From positions 1 through 43,372 of the forward strand of contig JADNYV010000292.1 of the NCBI GenBank assembly GCA_015501055.1: a stretch of 43,372 nt of DNA, written 5' to 3'. The translations under genes and the position numbers were made by a program. Below, piece by piece: positions 38,435-43,372 of the stretch; position 1 is the first letter of the stretch; every line of letters begins with the position of its first letter. Origin of the DNA: Mucidula mucida. Taxonomy: Eukaryota; Basidiomycota; Agaricomycetes; Agaricales; Physalacriaceae. Below the pieces are notes generated by a model. That model saw nothing but the letters and a program-made list of their open reading frames with translations. It was not told the origin of the DNA and did not search any database.

Positions 38435-41202
38435 ATGTCGTCTGGCGAGGAAAGCGGTCAAGAACAGCAGCCACCACAACGCGCAGGATGGAAAAAACGC
38501 CGCCTACAGGGAGCCTGCGTACGTGACGAGCTCGTTGCTCTCGACAGTCTAACTGACTCTTTTCTATAGGATGGATGTCGTAGGAAAAAGAGTGAGTGGC
38601 CCGAAATACACGCTTGACTGACGCTGATCATCTTGTAGTAAAATGTTCGCGTTTTTTGGATTTCTTCACGGACTGGACTCATTGTGTTTCAGGTGACAGC
38701 GGCAACATGCCCGACGGGCAATGCACAAATTGCCGTTCGTTTGGCTCACCTTGTACACATATTGAACCTCCAAAGGTGTGTACTTCCATGCTCTTATTTA
38801 CACGTCGGCTTACGCGCTTGACAGAAAAGAGGGCCCAAGAGCAAGTATGTCAATCGCTCTATGCGTCATGATCGTCGCTAATCCCCTTCAGCTATGTCAC
38901 AAAACTTGAGCGGCGCGTGCTACAACTTGAGCAAGCCCTCAAGCAGGTACGCTGGCACGTCCTCCTCTGATTTTTTGCTTTATTATTGGCAGTATCAAGA
39001 CGGACAAGATCCAGACGACGCGAGAGATTCCCCGCAATCTTCACGCCTTTCTCCAGAAGAAGAGGCAGAGAAAGAATCCGACATGAGTTTCATCGGAGTA
39101 ATGGACTCTATCAAGAATCTCTCCCTCCACGGCATTGATGGGCGCTACTTTGGCCCGCGAGCAATCTTTCCTTCATGAACGAGGCCTTTCTCAAGGTCCA
39201 TGGACGCCAACCCGGTCCCACCTTCTCCGTGAAGAGGGAACATTGGAGAAACTGGGAACTACACCCGGTACGTATATTTCTTTTCTGGCTCGATCGTAAA
39301 CGTTCATGCAATCTTTCAGTGGGAAGAAGCTACCGCCCTTTCTAATCCCTCCTTGGTTTTTCCTCCACCTGACCTCCTCGTCTCCCTCATCTCCTTATAT
39401 TTCTCACACTTCCACTCGTACCTTCCTCTATTTCATCAACCATCCTTTCGACGGCTGTAGTAACAGGGCTGCATCTCCATGATGCTCGTTTTGGGGGAGT
39501 CCTCTTACCGTATGCGCGATTGGTTCACGGGCATCTAATGACCCTCGTGTTTTCCTGGATGGCCAACCCGACACTCTAGTGGCTGGAAATGGTTTCAGCA
39601 AGTGCGAAATATGCCTCGCGGTTTATTCGAAAGTCCCAGTCTCTATGATTTGCAGCATTGTGTTGTAAGTTATTTGCCTGTCGTTCGTTCTTCTCGATCT
39701 CATTCATGTACAGCTTTCCGCCGAATTTGTGATGGGTACCTCCATGCCCCAATCTAGTTGGACGATGATTGGTCTTGGGATACGCTACTCTATCGAGATG
39801 GGTGTTCATCGTCATAGACCGGGGCGTCCATCAGCGGAAACCGAGCTGAAGAAGAGGGCGTTTTGGCTTTGATTCTGATGGACCGCCATCTGGGTTCTAC
39901 CACGGGCGCCCATCAGCACTTCACTACGAAGAGTGAGTACTCCAGTCCCTGACTTTGCGAGTTTCTGACTGTGCAATAGTTTCGATATCGAGCTGCCGAT
40001 TGCATGTGATGATGAATACTGGGACACCTTCGAACAGCCAGAGGGCAAGCCATCCACAATCGACTACTTTGTGTGCCATCTTAAGCTGTGTCAGATAATG
40101 TCGTTCGCCCTTCGCTCACTTTACTCGATACGACGCACGAAAAATGATGGAGGGATGGACAGCTTGACCCAGTTGGACTCCTTACTGAATGCCTGGTTTG
40201 GCAAGATCCCCCAACATTGTTGCTACCTTCATTCTTATTTCTGATGCATTGTTCGCTGATGAATTATTTTCAGTGGTCTGGGATCCTTTACGCGAACCGA
40301 TACTGTTCTTTGACCAATCCGCTGTTCTCCATGCGATGTGGTACAACATTCAAATCCAGATACACCGGCCGTTCATTGTTCCGAAGGGCACACCTATCAG
40401 CTCTTCATCCCTGGCCATATGTCGAAGTGCCGCGCGGAGCTGTGCCCGTGTTCTTGACACGCAGCGCGAGAAGGGACGACTGATGATGTTTGGATTTACC
40501 GTGAGCGCGGGCAAAGCATTTCCTACGTAACGCTTACCGAGGCTTGAGTTACAGATGTCGGCGTTCGCCGCTGGGATTGTGCTCTCATTAACAATGTGGG
40601 GCAACAAGCGGGAGGGCTGGTCAACGGAAAAGGAGACAGAGGATATTGAGCGCTGCTTGCGGGTCCTGCAAGCCACGGAGCGAAGGTGAAATCCCGATCG
40701 ATTTGCGTTTCCATGAAACTTACCGACCATCAACAGGTGGAACATATCTGGACGTCTGATGTGAGTGAACCGACTCGGCGCTAATCCCCAGCTCACGGAT
40801 TTCAAGTGATATCTTGAAGACCCTCATTAGTGATGTGAGCGAGTCAACGATTCCGACCGAGCGGCCTGCACAGGACGAGATGGAGTTTGCGTTGTCTGGC
40901 GGGCACCCCGCCCAGTATCATGCGGTGGGAGATCAGTTTATGGGGGCCATGCGTATGATCCGTCTGCATTTGGGTTTGCTAGGGTGGTCGGCGCAGGCGG
41001 GGCCAACTACTCAGATTCCGGCGAGTTATTCGCCGGAGATTCCACAACCTGCGATGAAGGATGGCACTATGAACGTGTGGTCAAATACGCCGATGGGCTT
41101 CAAGTGAGGTCTTTCTTTCTCTTTATCTGTGCCTATCTCTAACAAGTCGTGCGTAGTTGGGCTGATTGGGACGCGTATGTTTCTGCTCTGCCGTCTCAGT
41201 AA
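38435..41202 (+). pseudogene. Zn2Cys6 fungal transcription factor, many introns, several frameshifts
   Basis: The start MSSGEESGQEQQPP is followed by the binuclear zinc cluster assembled from five exons: LQGAC (38435-38518), DGCRRKK (38570-38591), a 6-nt exon (38639-38644), SGNMPDGQCTNCRSFGSPC (38693-38775) and KRGPKS (38825-38844), giving the six-Cys pattern. A coiled-coil exon (YVTKLERRVLQLEQALKQ) follows. The fungal-specific middle region is recognisable (LLVSLISLYFSHFHSYLPLFHQPSF, GLHLHDARFGGVLL, WTMIGLGIRYSIEMGVHRHR, IACDDEYWD). The end, NWADWDAYVSALPSQ, is reached by a last 53-bp intron (41104-41156). Frame breaks near 39158, 39450-39580 and 39866 make it inactive as read. The target genes are unknown. 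Confidence 0.8.
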
Positions 41203-42093
41203 TTTATCTTTTGGATTTTGGGCCTCGGTTATAGTCACCGGAACTGCTTTACAGTATTGAGATATTATTGTAAGTTATGTAAGAGACATTGTACAACACA
41301 CATACACGATACTTTTGACGATTTTGAGTAGCGCAGGTAGGATCTTGACACTTGAGAAGTTCCCTTGATAGACAAGTGAAGGGATACTTGATTAGCCCAC
41401 GTGTGAACGCCTAGCCACTCGCAATGTCGTCCCCTGCGCATAAGGTCATGCATGAGTGGGACTCTCAGCCAATCGGAGCTCGTCGAGCGACATGAACACA
41501 ATGAGCGGGAGCGAAAAGATGCTCTTAGTAGCGCAGTTGCGCGGACAAATGCAGCGGCGAATAACCTGAAGGGACTGTTGATGATGGGTCTCTACGTTTG
41601 TGGCTCCCTTGCGTTCCTTTCTCCACCGACATTTCATAACGTGGCGCCGTTGGTATTTCCCCGCTTGCAGGAAATACGTGTTTCGCCAATTTCAAGAAGC
41701 TTTCCGTACGCGGAAGCCATCCGTCGGCTTCACGCATCGCTGATATTCCTAGCAGTCGACAACTTCCCGTTATCGCGATAAACAGGATTGCAACTCGTCC
41801 TGGTCGGAACCTTACAGTATTTAAAGATTATCAAGTTACGTTGTACAACACGCATACACGATACTTGTTTTGTGCAGATCGGAGGGATCATCTTGAAGAA
41901 TAAGTTACAGGAAGAAGCTACAATGGTTATCCCATCTGAACGTGCTGAGCACTATCCATATCGGGAACGTAGCCACCCCAATCGTTCCAGCTAACATCGA
42001 CCGTCAGACGAGCGGACATTGTGAAAAGGAATTACTATGCTCACTTCAACATCATCGGTGTGTTTGACCACATCTTGAGAGTGTCGTTGGCCA
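41203..42093. other. Region between convergent transcription-factor genes, with a diverged direct repeat
   Basis: About 70 bases near 41246-41316 (TTTACAGTATT.. TTGTACAACACACATACACGATACTT) recur in the same orientation near 41809-41874. The copies share the core ACGATACTT and TTGTACAACAC with small gaps. No gene is recognised between them. Confidence 0.55.
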
Positions 42094-43372
42094 TCATCCG
42101 GGGTCATAAAGCATAGACATGTCCGCCTCTGCTTGCGCAAAGTTCATATCGAAAGCATCAGTCAAGGCATCAACACGGGTGGGAAGTACGCCAAAGTCCG
42201 TCGTAGGGGCCGACCAGGACTGCACGAGAGATGGGGTGTATCGGCCTCTGTATTTACACCATAATCCACTGTCTGGGGGTAAGCGTGAAGGGGATGTTCC
42301 TGCTGCGGGTGGCTCTGCGTCTCCTGTTCAAAGGGGAATGGCAGGTTCGAGCACGCTTGCAAACTGTCACTAGTTGTCTCATTAACATCATATGCTCCCC
42401 GTGAAGAATTAGAAAAGGTAGACGAACACTAAACGGCCGCATATGTTGTACCTATACGTCAAGCAAATCAGGCACAGTAAACGAACAATCCGAAGCGGGA
42501 AACATACCTCTTCTCTGATGAATCAAGGACCCGCATACATCGATACAGGTCTTCGGCTTCTCGAGGTGGCAGGCCCGACACAGCCTTGTCCTTGCTTTTA
42601 GTCCATATGTTGAGACTCAACACGATTCCTGACGCGAATGCCGCCATCTGCGTCCTAGATCAGCATGACCGTCATGATCGAATCAGGCAGACAACTCACC
42701 GCCATCCCAAAATATGTTATCGGTCCCCGTTGGTTGCGAACCTCGAGAAGGCGCGCGCATGATCTCGCGGCATTGGTACAGAGGGCCAAGGACGGGAATG
42801 ACAGCACAGAGGCGCGGCTGATGAAGGGCCTGTGGATCTGGATCTGCATATTGTAGTAGTGCAATACAGCACGGCCGATTCGTCGAAGAAAGGGTCAGGA
42901 TCTCGTTGGGGTCCCAGCGCACTGCACATGGTCAGTCAGCTTAACCATCGGCTTGAGATACCCAAAAGTACGTACAATACGTCGGTATCGAGTCAAACCA
43001 CTTGTTCAGCATAGAATCAAGAACCGATACGTTGCTTTGCGCCCAGTTTCCCACCAAGCGGCTGCCTCCTTGGACTTGCGGATCGAAAACAATGTCCGTA
43101 CGGCAAAGGACATGATTTGACATAGCTTGATATGCAGATTCAAGTAGTGTATTCGAGAAGGTTTGCCATAGGGCTGCGTGAAAGGGACTGCCGCATCCCA
43201 GTACTCATCGTCGCATTCTAAAGGCATTTCGACGTCAAAGCTACGAACAATTGTTGAGCCAACGATATTGGTCAACAGAAGGACCTACTCCTCGTCACGG
43301 ATGGCAGATGGCCTTCCATGATAAAAACTCGTATGTCGGTCTAATATATATGCGCACCTTTCGATTTTTATG
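42094..43372 (-). pseudogene. Second Zn2Cys6-type transcription factor paralogue, 5' end outside the window, frameshifted
   Basis: The minus strand shows the same middle-to-C-terminal region as the gene at 38435-41202: FDVEMPLECDDEYWD, YLNLHIKLCQIMSFAVRTLFSIR, SVLDSMLNKWFDSIP, FFDESAVL, MQIQIHRPFISRASVL, MAAFASGIVLSLNIWTKSKD and a tail ending AEADMSMLYDPG at TGA 42094-42096. Frame changes between LFSIRK and NWAQSN, and a five-base excess near 42855-42862 before HYYNMQIQIHRP, indicate a pseudogene. The two genes are convergent, tail to tail, and similar enough to be duplicates. Confidence 0.78.

Overview
This window looks like nuclear DNA of an agaricomycete (mushroom-forming basidiomycete) or close relative. 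The evidence is many 45-60 bp introns with GT..AG ends and CTAAC-like branch sites, a Chs7-type chaperone, a Kre9/Knh1-like secreted protein, F-box/LRR genes, a Zn2Cys6 factor split by many tiny introns, and the transposon families present. There are no bacterial features. The left two thirds (1-28677) is a deep transposon nest; the right third (28680-43372) is host-like gene space with many decayed genes.

Nest, outermost first. (a) A Ty1/copia integrase relic (1871-2232). (b) Gypsy copy A ends in it: its 3' part and 3' LTR occupy 1-1870, and it carries a 745-bp hAT-like MITE (74-818, 8-bp target duplication). (c) A terminal-inverted-repeat element runs from 2233 to 28677, with 17-bp perfect TIRs, a TA target duplication and shared subterminal repeats; without later insertions it would be about 9.2 kb. 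It holds an Ulp1-like protease, an acidic/coiled-coil segment, a pogo-type HTH-DDE transposase whose first catalytic Asp is Asn, a small basic-protein gene, a decayed ribosomal protein P0 copy that kept an intron, and a decayed gene resembling TET/JBP-type 2-oxoglutarate dioxygenases. (d) A chromodomain Ty3/gypsy element (element 1, 4671-21867, 529-bp LTRs, TSD GGAAC) sits inside the coding region of (c). (e) A 10.7-kb Ty3/gypsy element (element 2, 10345-21012, 216-bp LTRs with one mismatch, TSD AAAGT) sits inside the pol gene of element 1. Element 2 carries an unrecognised extra 608-residue ORF downstream of integrase.

Host-like part: a Kre9/Knh1-like secreted protein gene (minus strand, one frameshift), an apparently intact chitin-synthase export chaperone Chs7 (three exons), an F-box/LRR gene that overlaps a possible Rossmann-fold methyltransferase-like gene, another decayed F-box gene, and two tail-to-tail Zn2Cys6 transcription-factor paralogues, both carrying frameshifts, with the second cut by the window end.

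The most unusual object is the 2233-28677 element: one TIR/TA-bounded unit joining a SUMO-protease-like domain, a DDE transposase, a candidate DNA-base-modifying dioxygenase and a host gene fragment captured as DNA. It is now degenerate and would need intact relatives to be understood. All calls come from reading the sequence; no database search was run.
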